From assembly GCA_002400985.2 (NCBI GenBank), contig NVRX02000004.1:1-35110 (forward strand): a stretch of 35,110 nt of DNA. The letters run 5' to 3'. Under the pieces are notes generated by a model. The model was not told where the DNA came from and made no database searches. It saw nothing but the letters and a program-made list of their open reading frames with translations. Made by a program: the position numbers and the translations under genes. Below are positions 1 to 9,152 of this stretch, piece by piece (position 1 is the stretch's first letter; every line of letters starts with the position of its first letter). The stretch comes from Candidatus Wolfebacteria bacterium. GTDB lineage: Bacteria; Patescibacteriota; Minisyncoccia; Phycocordibacterales; Phycocordibacteraceae.

Positions 1-1871
1 TCAATCTTTTGCTGTGCGCTTTCAAGTGCACCGGTAATCATTTTGTTTGCAATAGGTTCATCCTCTGGAATACCAAAACGTCCCATCATCTTTTTAATAG
101 AGTCCGTTGCAAAAATACGCATAAGCTTATCTTCAAGAGATACAAGGAACTGTGTTTCCCCTGGATCACCCTGCCTACCTGAACGTCCACGCAGCTGATC
201 ATCGGTACGTCGTGCCTCATGCCGCTCAGTACCAAGCACAAACAATCCGCCAAGATCCTTAACCTCCTTTTGCTGCTCCAGAGTTGCTGTCTCGCCACCA
301 AGCTTAATATCTACACCACGCCCGGCCATGTTGGTAGCAACGGTTACATTTCCTTTTTTACCTGCATTGGCAATAATCTCTCCCTCTCTCTCATGATTCT
401 TTGCATTGAGAATTTCATGAGGGATACCCGCTTTCGTAAGCACATTTCCAACAACCTCATTGTCATCAATAGAAACGGTACCAATAAGTACTGGCTGCCC
501 TTTCTTATGGAGCTCCATAACTTTTGTCGCAAGTGCTTTATATTTTCCTGCTTCAGTTTGGAATATAAAATCTTCATGGTCAGATCGACCAATCTCTTTA
601 TGTGTGGGAACTGGCACTACTTCAAGCTCATACACGGTATATAGCTCTTCTCGAGATGAATATGCTGTACCGGTCATTCCTGCAAGGTTTTCATACATTC
701 GGAAGTAATTCTGGAATGTAATAGACGCCATGGTACGACTCTCTTTTTGTATCTTTACCTTTTCTCGAGCTTCAACAGCTTGGTGTAATCCTTCACTCCA
801 CCTACGTCCCGGCTGCAACCTTCCAGTAAACTCATCGACAATAACAATCTCTCCATCACGAACCACGTACTCTTTATCTTTACGGAACAATGCTTTTGCA
901 CGCACTGCATTTTCAAGATGGTGTGCATACTTTACTCCTCCTGCTGCATAGAGATTATCTACATTGAGAATCTTTTCTGCCTTATCAATACCACTCCCCT
1001 GAATTGAAACTGCCTTTTGCTTTTCATCAACAATATAATCCTCCTCGGTAAAGGTGCCTACAATCTGCGAGAACACTTCATATAGGTTTTGTGTGTCTTC
1101 AACTGGTGCAGAAATAATAAGTGGAGTACGTGCCTCATCTATAAGGATTGAGTCTACTTCATCAACAAGTGCATAGTGATGCCCCCTCTGCATTTTCTGC
1201 TCTAACGTGAATGCAGTGTTGTCCCGAAGATAATCAAACCCAAACTCATTGTTTGTTCCGTATGTAATATCGGCAGCATATGCCTCCTTTTTTGTAACAG
1301 GACGCAAAAACTCTTCATAGATTTTAAAGAACCCTTTCTCGTCTCGCTCTTTATCAATATCTGAATGCCCTGGATCATATATAAAAGCACCAGCCCCTGT
1401 AACAACACCAAGAGTCATCCCAAGACCTGAATACACCTGTCCCATCCATGCAGCATCTCGCTTTGCAAGATAATCATTCACAGTAACCACATGCACCCCC
1501 TTCCCTTTTAGCGCGTGCACATATGCAGGCAGTGTAGCTACAAGAGTCTTTCCTTCTCCTGTGCGCATCTCTGCAACTTTTCCATGAGCGAGGATAAGTC
1601 CTCCAATAAGTTGTACATCGTACGGTCTCAATCCTGTGGCCCTATATGCAACTTCACGTGTATTTGCAAACGCACGAACAATGACATCATTAAAATCTTT
1701 CCCATTAGATAGCTCGTCCTGCAATACTTTTGTTGAAGCTTTTAGCTCATCATCAGTTTTTTCTTTACATTCCTCCTCTAAAGCGTTTATTTCAGCCACA
1801 ATAGGACGCAACCGCTTTATTTCAGCGGCTCCTGGCTCTCCAACAAATAGCTTTGTGAGTCCTTCGAACAT
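1..1871 (-). CDS. secA: Preprotein translocase subunit SecA (C-terminus truncated by window edge)
   Basis: Minus-strand translation from ATG at 1871: MFEGLTKLFVGEPGAAEIKRLRPIV...MRTGEGKTLVATLPAYVHALKGKGVHVVTVNDYLAKRDAAWMGQVY...LVDEVDSILIDEARTPLIISA...TNMAGRGVDIKLGG...GLFVLGTERHEARRTDDQLRGRSGRQGDPGETQFLVSLEDKLMRIF; classic SecA motifs. Not in ORF track because it runs off the edge. Confidence 0.97.
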   Translation of the reverse strand, partial: MFEGLTKLFVGEPGAAEIKRLRPIVAEINALEEECKEKTDDELKASTKVLQDELSNGKDFNDVIVRAFANTREVAYRATGLRPYDVQLIGGLILAHGKVAEMRTGEGKTLVATLPAYVHALKGKGVHVVTVNDYLAKRDAAWMGQVYSGLGMTLGVVTGAGAFIYDPGHSDIDKERDEKGFFKIYEEFLRPVTKKEAYAADITYGTNNEFGFDYLRDNTAFTLEQKMQRGHHYALVDEVDSILIDEARTPLIISAPVEDTQNLYEVFSQIVGTFTEEDYIVDEKQKAVSIQGSGIDKAEKILNVDNLYAAGGVKYAHHLENAVRAKALFRKDKEYVVRDGEIVIVDEFTGRLQPGRRWSEGLHQAVEAREKVKIQKESRTMASITFQNYFRMYENLAGMTGTAYSSREELYTVYELEVVPVPTHKEIGRSDHEDFIFQTEAGKYKALATKVMELHKKGQPVLIGTVSIDDNEVVGNVLTKAGIPHEILNAKNHEREGEIIANAGKKGNVTVATNMAGRGVDIKLGGETATLEQQKEVKDLGGLFVLGTERHEARRTDDQLRGRSGRQGDPGETQFLVSLEDKLMRIFATDSIKKMMGRFGIPEDEPIANKMITGALESAQQKI

Positions 1872-1889
1872 TGTGTATGAGCATAGCAC

Positions 1890-1915
1890 AAAACCCTCCA
1901 TTTCTGGAGGGTTTT
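1890..1915. terminator. Rho-independent (bidirectional-looking) terminator between histone-like gene and secA
   Basis: AAAACCCTCCA-TTTC-TGGAGGGTTTT perfect inverted repeat with flanking A/T tracts. Confidence 0.85.
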
Positions 1916-1930
1916 GACTCGTGAGAAAAA

Positions 1931-2242
1931 CTACTTTCGTCGCTTTGCTACACGCTTCTTTGGAGCTGCCTTTCGAGAAGATTTCCGTTTTGGAGCTGCC
2001 TTTTTCTTCTTTGCAACCTTTCTTTTCGGAGCGGACTTTTTTACCGTTTTTTTCTTCTTTGCTGGTGCTTTCTTTGTTGCTCGTTTTTTTGGAGCTGCCT
2101 TCTTTTTTACAACTCGTTTTTTCGCAACCTTTTTAACTACTCGCTTCTTTGTAACTTTCTTTGCTACACGTTTTTTAGGAGCCTTCTTTGCAACTTTTCG
2201 CTTTGAAGTTTTTTTACGTGTAGTTTTCTTTTTTGCTGCCAT
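1931..2242 (-). CDS. Lys/Arg-rich histone H1-like (HctB/H1 C-tail-like) repeat protein
   Basis: 103 aa MAAKKKTTRKKTSKRKVAKKAPKKRVAKKVTKKRVVKKVAKKRVV...; tandem (A/V)KK(R)V-type repeats. Confidence 0.8.
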   Translation of the reverse strand: MAAKKKTTRKKTSKRKVAKKAPKKRVAKKVTKKRVVKKVAKKRVVKKKAAPKKRATKKAPAKKKKTVKKSAPKRKVAKKKKAAPKRKSSRKAAPKKRVAKRRK

Positions 2243-2375
2243 AGATTTGTATATAATTATTTACATATAAACTCGACCCCTTCCCTGCAGGAACTCACCT
2301 GCGTGTCCGTACTTGTATTATCAAACATGAATAGGAAAACTCAGACATAAAATACAAAGTTTGGGGATAAGTATC

Positions 2376-2396
2376 ATCTACGTAGTTTACGTAGAT
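2376..2396. repeat. Perfect inverted repeat ATCTACGTA-GTT-TACGTAGAT
   Basis: 9-bp arms, 3-bp spacer, intergenic. Confidence 0.8.
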
Positions 2397-2460
2397 ATGT
2401 TTACAAACAGGCGCGGGGACGGGTACAAGCTCCACTAATGGTATTTTTATGCGTTGTTTC

Positions 2461-2491
2461 ATTCACGATAATAGCAACCATTATCGTGAAT
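2461..2491. repeat. Perfect inverted repeat ATTCACGATAAT-N7-ATTATCGTGAAT downstream of the Wzy-like gene
   Basis: 12-bp perfect arms; third TTCACGAT copy at 2513-2520. Confidence 0.8.
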
Positions 2492-2519
2492 AGACATGAA
2501 AAAAGGGTCTTTTTCACGA

Positions 2520-4355
2520 TTATCCCCCCAATCTATTCTCTGCTTCCTCATACAATACCCTCACCCGATCATAGGAAGTGTCTAACTCATATGCAGTCTT
2601 AAAGACAGACAAGGCCTCCTCAGCTCTTCCAGAAAATTCTGCAGCAAATGCAAACTCAATTAATACACTCTGTTTATGTGGCGCAACATCTCGCGCATGG
2701 GACAACACCTCATATGCCAACTCATTATTTCCAAGAAGACGAAGCATGAGTCCATACAATAAATGTACCCGAGCACTCTCTGGCATATATGCAGCCTGCT
2801 TCTCTATTTCAATAGCTGCATCTACCAATAGCGCAATCTTTGTTTCTACCGGCACGTCTGCCTGCCGCACAGCACTAAGTGCAAACTGAACCATCTGTTC
2901 ACGAATCTCCTGGCTCCCAAATGAATTATATGAAAGAGCTTCTTTAAAAAACACTTGCCTCTCACTTATTGCGTACTGAGGGCTTAATGCCCTAAGTAGT
3001 GCACCGTTTGCATTGAGCGCTGGAACATTAACAATATACATAACAAATAAACCAGCGATAACAATGAGTGATCTTGCAACATCTTTTGGCAGAGTTATAC
3101 GTGGAATCTTATACTCGCGCACTACCCTACTGCTTATCCACGCGGCAATGAATACAAAAAATAAATAGCTTAATAGATTATCAAATACAAAAATATTATT
3201 GATTGCATATCCTGTAAGAAGTCCTATACCTATAGACTTTTCAATAATTGAAAACCTCCCACGAAACAGGAAATATACCAATGACCCAAAAAGGAGAAGG
3301 TATGAGCCCAGCCCAAGTAATCCTCCAGCAACAAGCCAATCAAAGTAGACATTGTGTGCTCGATCAAACCATGGCTCTTGGTCATATAAAAATGGCTTAT
3401 AGTATTTGCTAAATATAAGATTGAAATTCCCCTGCCCCCATCCAAGTATTGGATGCTCCATAAACCCCTCTCGAGCAATACCCCATATTGCAAAACGCGT
3501 CTCCCCTGCCTCAAGTGAAATATCAGCAATACGAACAAGCGTTCCATTGCTCGCAACAAACGACGTATCTTTGTATGCAACCAATACACCAAAGGAAAGC
3601 ACTGCTGCTATAGATATACCAAGGAACACCGCAAGAATTTTTTTGCTTCGAGATAATACCGCATACACCAAAAGAGACATTCCCACACCAAACACAAGAC
3701 CAAGCAGTGCCCCTCGTGTAGAGGTGAAGTACAGCATTGCTATATTTAATACTCCAATAGCGCCATACAACACTCGCAACTGAATGCTCTTGCTTGTGAA
3801 AAGCAGCCACCCTGCAAAAAATACATGGAAGAGCGTATACACCGCGAGGTATGTAGCATTGCCAAAGTTTGCATCCAGACGAACAGTCCCTTGGTGGATG
3901 CTTGCAAGACCTGCAAGCTGCATAACGCCATGAATACCTACAAGCACAGAAACTCCTAAAGAAATCTGTATCCACCTCTTCCATAAATCAGAAACACTGA
4001 GTACGCGCTCAAACAACAGAAATGCACCAAATAAATGCACGAGCGTAATCCACCCTTCCATTCTTTCAAAATTGCTCCATATGCTTCGAATCACATTTGA
4101 CCCAAGAAGATCTGCAACAAGCATCACTATAACGAACAGACCAAAGAAGATTGTAATTGGCGTAATGCGCGGAATATACCTTTTATCTGCAAGCGCTAAT
4201 ACAAAAAGTGAAATGAGACCAGTCTCTACCAATATACGAAACAAAAATGCTTTGCTGGTAATAAACGGAAAAAATAATCCATTGAATACAATGAGTGGCA
4301 ATACCGTGAGAAGAAATACTGTTCCTATTAAAATATGTGTGAGAATCTTTTGCAT
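2520..4355 (-). CDS. O-antigen ligase / Wzy-like multi-TM protein with C-terminal TPR-like region
   Basis: 611 aa, many TM segments, ...LGWGQGNFNLIFSKYY..DRAHNVYFDWLVAGGLLGLGSYLLLFG (Wzy_C/O-antigen ligase signature), C-terminal helical repeats. Confidence 0.85.
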   Translation of the reverse strand: MQKILTHILIGTVFLLTVLPLIVFNGLFFPFITSKAFLFRILVETGLISLFVLALADKRYIPRITPITIFFGLFVIVMLVADLLGSNVIRSIWSNFERMEGWITLVHLFGAFLLFERVLSVSDLWKRWIQISLGVSVLVGIHGVMQLAGLASIHQGTVRLDANFGNATYLAVYTLFHVFFAGWLLFTSKSIQLRVLYGAIGVLNIAMLYFTSTRGALLGLVFGVGMSLLVYAVLSRSKKILAVFLGISIAAVLSFGVLVAYKDTSFVASNGTLVRIADISLEAGETRFAIWGIAREGFMEHPILGWGQGNFNLIFSKYYKPFLYDQEPWFDRAHNVYFDWLVAGGLLGLGSYLLLFGSLVYFLFRGRFSIIEKSIGIGLLTGYAINNIFVFDNLLSYLFFVFIAAWISSRVVREYKIPRITLPKDVARSLIVIAGLFVMYIVNVPALNANGALLRALSPQYAISERQVFFKEALSYNSFGSQEIREQMVQFALSAVRQADVPVETKIALLVDAAIEIEKQAAYMPESARVHLLYGLMLRLLGNNELAYEVLSHARDVAPHKQSVLIEFAFAAEFSGRAEEALSVFKTAYELDTSYDRVRVLYEEAENRLGG

Positions 4356-4360
4356 AGGTA

Positions 4361-5095
4361 TCAGAATGCATTATTACACGACTCACTCTTTGTAAAGCCC
4401 GCACTCTCTGCTTCTTTCTCTGTACAGAAGTACGCTTCCCCTTTTCGTATATCAATTTTTATACGATTGTAGTTTGGACATCCTTCAAAAAAGTATAATT
4501 TTCCATACCCTTTCTCTGAGATATTTCCTTTTATAGCGCAAGAATCATCAACAGGCTTTGAATCAGTCTCGCGAAGCGACCTATCTACTGTAATATCACA
4601 TGCACCCCACATACCGCGCTCATTCAATCGCGCATCTTCTTTTGCACTTGAAAACAAGTCTCTATACCTGTTGTCTGGAGCAACAGAAGTATTGAGTGCA
4701 TACCCTCCACGAACCAATACTTCTTGCACGAACACATCCGCCTCTTCTGGAGAATCAGATGGAACATATACATACCGTAATAATCTTCCATACCTATCCG
4801 CACCACTAATATCTTTTTCAAAACGTACATGACTATCTTCTATAAGATCATCTAGGAAATCTTTTGATTCATTATAAAAACATTCTCCTCTCTCGGGAGT
4901 ATCTACACCCAACAATCTAATACGTGCACCACCTTCAATATCAAACGTATCTCCATCTACAACGTGCGTAACTGCATGAATACTGTTTTCGAATACATCT
5001 ACTCCTCTATCTTGAATAATCCTATATCCACCCACTGCACCTCCTGCAATAAGAACCGAAAGAATAGCACTGAGTACTTTTGGATTAATTTTCAT
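4361..5095 (-). CDS. Secreted/anchored thermonuclease (SNase family) with C-terminal 'sunset'-like domain
   Basis: N-terminal TM/signal, VVDGDTFDIEGGARIRLLGVDTPERGE and DRYGRLLRYVYV match SNase active-site blocks; C-term IKGNIS...GKLYFFEGCPNY..IKID..KGEAYFCTEKEAESAGF. Start chosen at MKINPK (5095). Confidence 0.88.
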   Translation of the reverse strand: MKINPKVLSAILSVLIAGGAVGGYRIIQDRGVDVFENSIHAVTHVVDGDTFDIEGGARIRLLGVDTPERGECFYNESKDFLDDLIEDSHVRFEKDISGADRYGRLLRYVYVPSDSPEEADVFVQEVLVRGGYALNTSVAPDNRYRDLFSSAKEDARLNERGMWGACDITVDRSLRETDSKPVDDSCAIKGNISEKGYGKLYFFEGCPNYNRIKIDIRKGEAYFCTEKEAESAGFTKSESCNNAF

Positions 5096-5438
5096 ATGGT
5101 ACGTAATACAAACCTTTCCCAGAACCAACCTTTGTAAGTCTCTTCTCTTCGGCTAATTCACGCAAATACTCCCCTGCAGTGTCATCACTAATACAAAACA
5201 GATCTTCTGCATCATCTATACGAACCTGCCCTTTCTCCTGTGCAAACTTCACAATCCTATCTTTCCGGCGAAGAATACGTGCAGCAATAGATTTTCTACC
5301 CTTTTCTCCCAGCTCTCTTGCCTGTGCACTACTCCAAGGAACTCCAGTTCCTTTCTTCTTAAAAACAAAAGAAACAAAAAACCCAAGAACGAAACCAATT
5401 GCTATACCTATATACATATGTACTATGATATCAAACAA
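5085..5438 (-). CDS. Membrane-anchored winged-helix (DeoR-like) protein
   Basis: 117 aa: N-terminal TM (MYIGIAIGFVLGFFVSFVFKKK) then helix-turn-helix/wing-like AARILRRKDRIVKFAQEKGQVRIDDAEDLFCISDDTAGEYLRELAEEKRLTKVGSGKGLYYV. Overlaps SNase start by 11 bp. Confidence 0.7.
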   Translation of the reverse strand: MFDIIVHMYIGIAIGFVLGFFVSFVFKKKGTGVPWSSAQARELGEKGRKSIAARILRRKDRIVKFAQEKGQVRIDDAEDLFCISDDTAGEYLRELAEEKRLTKVGSGKGLYYVPYEN

Positions 5439-5457
5439 TCTTGATATACTTGATTAT

Positions 5458-6696
5458 ATGAAAAGTAAAGCTATACAACTGCTCAAGTGGAGTGAAAAAT
5501 ATACAAAAACAGATATGATTTACTTCGCGAAAGGTGGATTTTGGCTTTCTATTGGGTCTTTCGTATCTAATGTTTCAGTTTTTGTAATTGCAATTGCTTT
5601 TGCAAACCTTCTTCCTAAGGAAATCTACGGTACATATAAATATGTAATCTCTATTGCGACCATGCTTTCTTTTTTCACACTACAAGGAATGTCTGATTCT
5701 GTAACCCAATCTGTTGCCAGAGGATACGAAAAAATGTTTATCGAGGTTACTAAAACAAAAATGAAATGGGGGCTACTTGGAGGGTTTGCAGGAATAGGGG
5801 TTGCTGCATACTACTATTTAAATGGAAACATATTGCTTGCAACCTCTTTTGCAATCATTGCTCTTTTTATACCTATTTGGAATACTTTCAACATATACAA
5901 CCCTCTCCTAACTGGACGAAAACGTTTTGATATTTCTTTCAAATATCATTTTGTAAGCCAAGTATTTATATTAATTTCTATTGTGGGAGCCCTCTTTCTT
6001 ACAGACAATCTCTTCATTCTATTAATAACGTATTTCTCTTCATGGTCACTTGTTAGAATTTTCTTTTATTTTCGTACATTACGCATCTACCCTCTAAACA
6101 ACAAGGTAGATTCTGATGTTGTTTCTTTTGGTAAACACTTAAGCTTTGCGCAAATAATCTCTGCATTTGCTGAACAGTTAGATAAAATATTACTCTGGCA
6201 CTTTATAGGACCTGTTGGTCTTGCAACATACTTTTTTGCACTTGCTCCCGTAAAAGTGCTTGGAGAACCACTTAAAAATATTGCGTCTCTTGCTTTACCT
6301 AAACTAAGTACAAAGCATGTTGATCAAATAAAGGAAACGCTCCTTCAAAAGATGTCCATACTTTTCCTTCTCTCTATACCAGTGATTGCTATATATATCT
6401 TTTCCGCCCCGTACATATACTCACTACTATTTCCCCAATATTTAGATTCAATAATCTATTCACAGCTTTTTGCGCTCTCTCTCCTTCTTGCACCAAAAAT
6501 GTTTATACGCCAAACACTTGTTGCACAAAAAAAGAAAAAGGAATTGTATCAACTACAAACAATTGTCCCTGTTGTAAAAATTGGGCTACTTCTAATGCTT
6601 CTGCCCACCTATGGAATACTTGGGGCAGTAGTTACTCTAATTCTTGTTGATTTTATAAATCTACTTACAAATCTATATCTATTTAGAAAAGTTTAA
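5458..6696 (+). CDS. Wzx-like oligosaccharide flippase (MOP superfamily)
   Basis: Multi-TM, ...FAKGGFWLSIGSFVSNVSVFVIAIAFANLLPKEIYGTYKYVISIATMLSFFTLQGM; start likely MKSKAIQ (5458) rather than the ORF-track M at 5179. Confidence 0.85.
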   Translation: MKSKAIQLLKWSEKYTKTDMIYFAKGGFWLSIGSFVSNVSVFVIAIAFANLLPKEIYGTYKYVISIATMLSFFTLQGMSDSVTQSVARGYEKMFIEVTKTKMKWGLLGGFAGIGVAAYYYLNGNILLATSFAIIALFIPIWNTFNIYNPLLTGRKRFDISFKYHFVSQVFILISIVGALFLTDNLFILLITYFSSWSLVRIFFYFRTLRIYPLNNKVDSDVVSFGKHLSFAQIISAFAEQLDKILLWHFIGPVGLATYFFALAPVKVLGEPLKNIASLALPKLSTKHVDQIKETLLQKMSILFLLSIPVIAIYIFSAPYIYSLLFPQYLDSIIYSQLFALSLLLAPKMFIRQTLVAQKKKKELYQLQTIVPVVKIGLLLMLLPTYGILGAVVTLILVDFINLLTNLYLFRKV

Positions 6697-7314
6697 AATT
6701 ACGTCAGAAATATTTAAAATTGGAACAACATACTTCTTCATTACTTTATCCGAACCCCAATTATTCCATTTATTTTCAACACCAATAAATTCCGCTTCAA
6801 TCGATTTTGCTAACTTATAGTCACCTTCTCCATCACCAATAACGACGTATTGGTGCTTTTTAAGGTTTTCTATTCTTTCAAAGTTTTCTATTTTTGTTCG
6901 TGGGTTTCCAAATAAATCAGTAAAATATTTCGAGACATTCAAATAATCTGCCTGATATTTTAAATCTTCTTCTTTTGTTGCTGAAATAACAATCATTTTA
7001 TAACCTTTCTTCTGCAAAAAGTCTAAGACATTCTGAATGTTCGGCATGAGAGAAATTTCTGCAACACTTTGCTGTAAAACATTTGAAAACTCTTCTGCTA
7101 TTTTATTTTGATAAGATTTACTGCTCTTGGGTGCAATTTTTTCTATCAACTCATACCTGCTTAACGCTCTTCCTTCTGGAGTAGAGAGATACTCAGCCGC
7201 AAGTGAAGCTTTCTCTTTTTCTTTTTTAAAAGTTTTCTTCCAAGCCTCCTCCCATTTAAACGTATTGGAGTCAACAATCACTCCATCCCAATCAAAAATA
7301 ATCACCCTTTTCAT
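6679..7314 (-). CDS. HAD-superfamily phosphatase
   Basis: DWDGVIVDSN motif I, VISATKE motif II, VIGDGEGDYKLAKS motif IV. Confidence 0.88.
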   Translation of the reverse strand: MKRVIIFDWDGVIVDSNTFKWEEAWKKTFKKEKEKASLAAEYLSTPEGRALSRYELIEKIAPKSSKSYQNKIAEEFSNVLQQSVAEISLMPNIQNVLDFLQKKGYKMIVISATKEEDLKYQADYLNVSKYFTDLFGNPRTKIENFERIENLKKHQYVVIGDGEGDYKLAKSIEAEFIGVENKWNNWGSDKVMKKYVVPILNISDVILNFSK

Positions 7315-8039
7315 TGTTTCTTTTCTAAAATCTTTTCAACTTCTTTTACTTGATGCTCTCTATCAACCTCAACCCAATCAACTCCTTCAAGTTCTACTCC
7401 TTGTACAAAAAACCCATTCATATATAACCTAATAGGATGACTGGACTCAACTTCTTCTATGTTTGAAATGGGCAATTTAGCAAATCTTAATAGTGCTTCT
7501 TTTTTCCACAAATACAAACCGAGTGTTCTATATCCTGTTTGTATTGGTTGCCTTGTTTGGAAAAGAAGTCTTTCATTTGAATCAACGACTACCTTAAGCA
7601 CGTCAATAGAATTTTCCTGCTCTTTAGTTGCTTTTGCGTACGGAATAACAACATCAATCTCTGAATTTTCCTTTAATTTAAAAATAGCACGAGTTATAAA
7701 GTCATTAATCACTTCCTTGGTTACAAGAGGTTGATCTCCCTGCATCTCAAAAATATACTCAGCATCAATACCTGCAGCAACTTCTGCAACTCTTTCTGAG
7801 CCATTTGGGCAATCTTTACTTGTGCAAACATAATTAATATCATGGTCTGAACAGTGCTTAAATATTTTCTCATCATCTGTTGCAACAATTACTTCATTAA
7901 AAAATTTTGATTCACAAGCATTGTCATATACGCGACAAATCATTGATTTTCCAGAAATGTCTACAAGCGGTTTCCCTAAAAAACGAACCGATTTATATCG
8001 TGCTGGAATAATACAAGTAAATTTTTCTGGAATGTTCAT
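7311..8039 (-). CDS. kdsB: 3-deoxy-manno-octulosonate cytidylyltransferase family (CMP-KDO synthetase-like)
   Basis: CIIPARYKSVRFLGKPLVDISGKSMICRVYDNA..VIVATDDEKIF..CPNGSERVAEVA..IFEMQGDQPLV; KdsB family. Confidence 0.85.
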   Translation of the reverse strand: MNIPEKFTCIIPARYKSVRFLGKPLVDISGKSMICRVYDNACESKFFNEVIVATDDEKIFKHCSDHDINYVCTSKDCPNGSERVAEVAAGIDAEYIFEMQGDQPLVTKEVINDFITRAIFKLKENSEIDVVIPYAKATKEQENSIDVLKVVVDSNERLLFQTRQPIQTGYRTLGLYLWKKEALLRFAKLPISNIEEVESSHPIRLYMNGFFVQGVELEGVDWVEVDREHQVKEVEKILEKKQ

Positions 8040-8060
8040 TGTGTATCTAAATGACCAAAA

Positions 8061-9131
8061 CTATTTAAAGACAGGCTGATCTTTGTCTACTGATTTATTG
8101 AGAACAACACCTTCTCCAATGTCTCTTGCAGAATATTGATTCTCTTCAAGAGGAATTGCGAAATAAAAGTCTTCACCTAATGACTCTTTTGTAAGCTTCT
8201 GACCTTTTACTAAATCTTTCTTGGCATACATTCCTCTAGAAACACTCTGAATATAATCTCTTTCTTTTTGTGGAATTTCTCTTTCACCTTCTCCTTCTCC
8301 AACCATTTCTTTTGCTGTAAGAAATGCCTTAAACCAAATGTCTGCTTGTTCTGGAAGAGAACAATACTTAGAAACTGCAATCCCATCTGCATCTATATCA
8401 ACATGCCTCTCAAAAGTTCGTGCACCTTTTGCATATGCAATAGTTATAGAAGAAACCCAGTCATTATACTCATGAGTTGAAAGACCAATTACATTATTTG
8501 GATACCTGTCTACGAGGAAATCAATTTGATGTAAGTGCAGGTCACTGTTCTCTGAAGGATACAGAGAAACACAGTGATTTACCGCAAGAGGTATATTCTT
8601 ATTTTCAAACAGCTTAACAATCCTATCAATGTCCTCAATGTCTGTTCCTCCGTTTGAAACAGCTGTTGGGAGATTTGCCTCTACAATTTTATCAAGAAGA
8701 CTTAGAGCTTTGGTGTCCTGGCTGGCTATTTTAAGAATTTCAATTCCAAGATCGACACAAAGATCTACTGACTTCTCATCGAATGGAGTTGCCATTGGAA
8801 TGAGCCCCCTTTTCTTTATCTCATCAACAAGTTCTTGGAACTCACCTTTTGTAAGCTGCGTTGACAGAGTCTTTTTTATGTATCGAGAATTTTGACCAGG
8901 AGGAACCACGATTTCGTCAGCACCTTTTTCTAATTTGTTTTCTTGCTGTGATGGATGGATAAACGTTTCCACATCTCGTAACTGTAGTTTAATAGCAGCT
9001 TTTATTCCATTATTTTCAACAACATCTGCGTAATCACGAATAATCTTTAACCCCCTCTTAACATCGCCCCAATGATTATTCGCTATTTCGAGTACAAATA
9101 GATCTTCAAAAATATTGCTTTTCATAATCAT
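8061..9131 (-). CDS. NeuB-like sialic acid/nonulosonate synthase with SAF domain
   Basis: LEIANNHWGDVKRGLKII..IKLQLRD; ILKIASQD; VNHCVSLYP; GLSTHEYNDW; TFERHVDID; C-term SAF-like RGMYAKKDLVKGQKLTKESL. Confidence 0.85.
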   Translation of the reverse strand: MIMKSNIFEDLFVLEIANNHWGDVKRGLKIIRDYADVVENNGIKAAIKLQLRDVETFIHPSQQENKLEKGADEIVVPPGQNSRYIKKTLSTQLTKGEFQELVDEIKKRGLIPMATPFDEKSVDLCVDLGIEILKIASQDTKALSLLDKIVEANLPTAVSNGGTDIEDIDRIVKLFENKNIPLAVNHCVSLYPSENSDLHLHQIDFLVDRYPNNVIGLSTHEYNDWVSSITIAYAKGARTFERHVDIDADGIAVSKYCSLPEQADIWFKAFLTAKEMVGEGEGEREIPQKERDYIQSVSRGMYAKKDLVKGQKLTKESLGEDFYFAIPLEENQYSARDIGEGVVLNKSVDKDQPVFK

Positions 9132-9152
9132 TCTATAATATAGACAACTTAG

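Noticed and set aside
219-951. Plus- and minus-frame ORFs of 71-141 aa over 86-951
   Set aside because: Overlap the continuous minus-strand secA frame, which has clear homology.
1914-2270. Phe-rich plus-strand ORF (FFFFATFLFGADFF...)
   Set aside because: Exact antisense of the Lys-rich histone-like gene; AAA/AAG codons read as TTT/CTT artefact.
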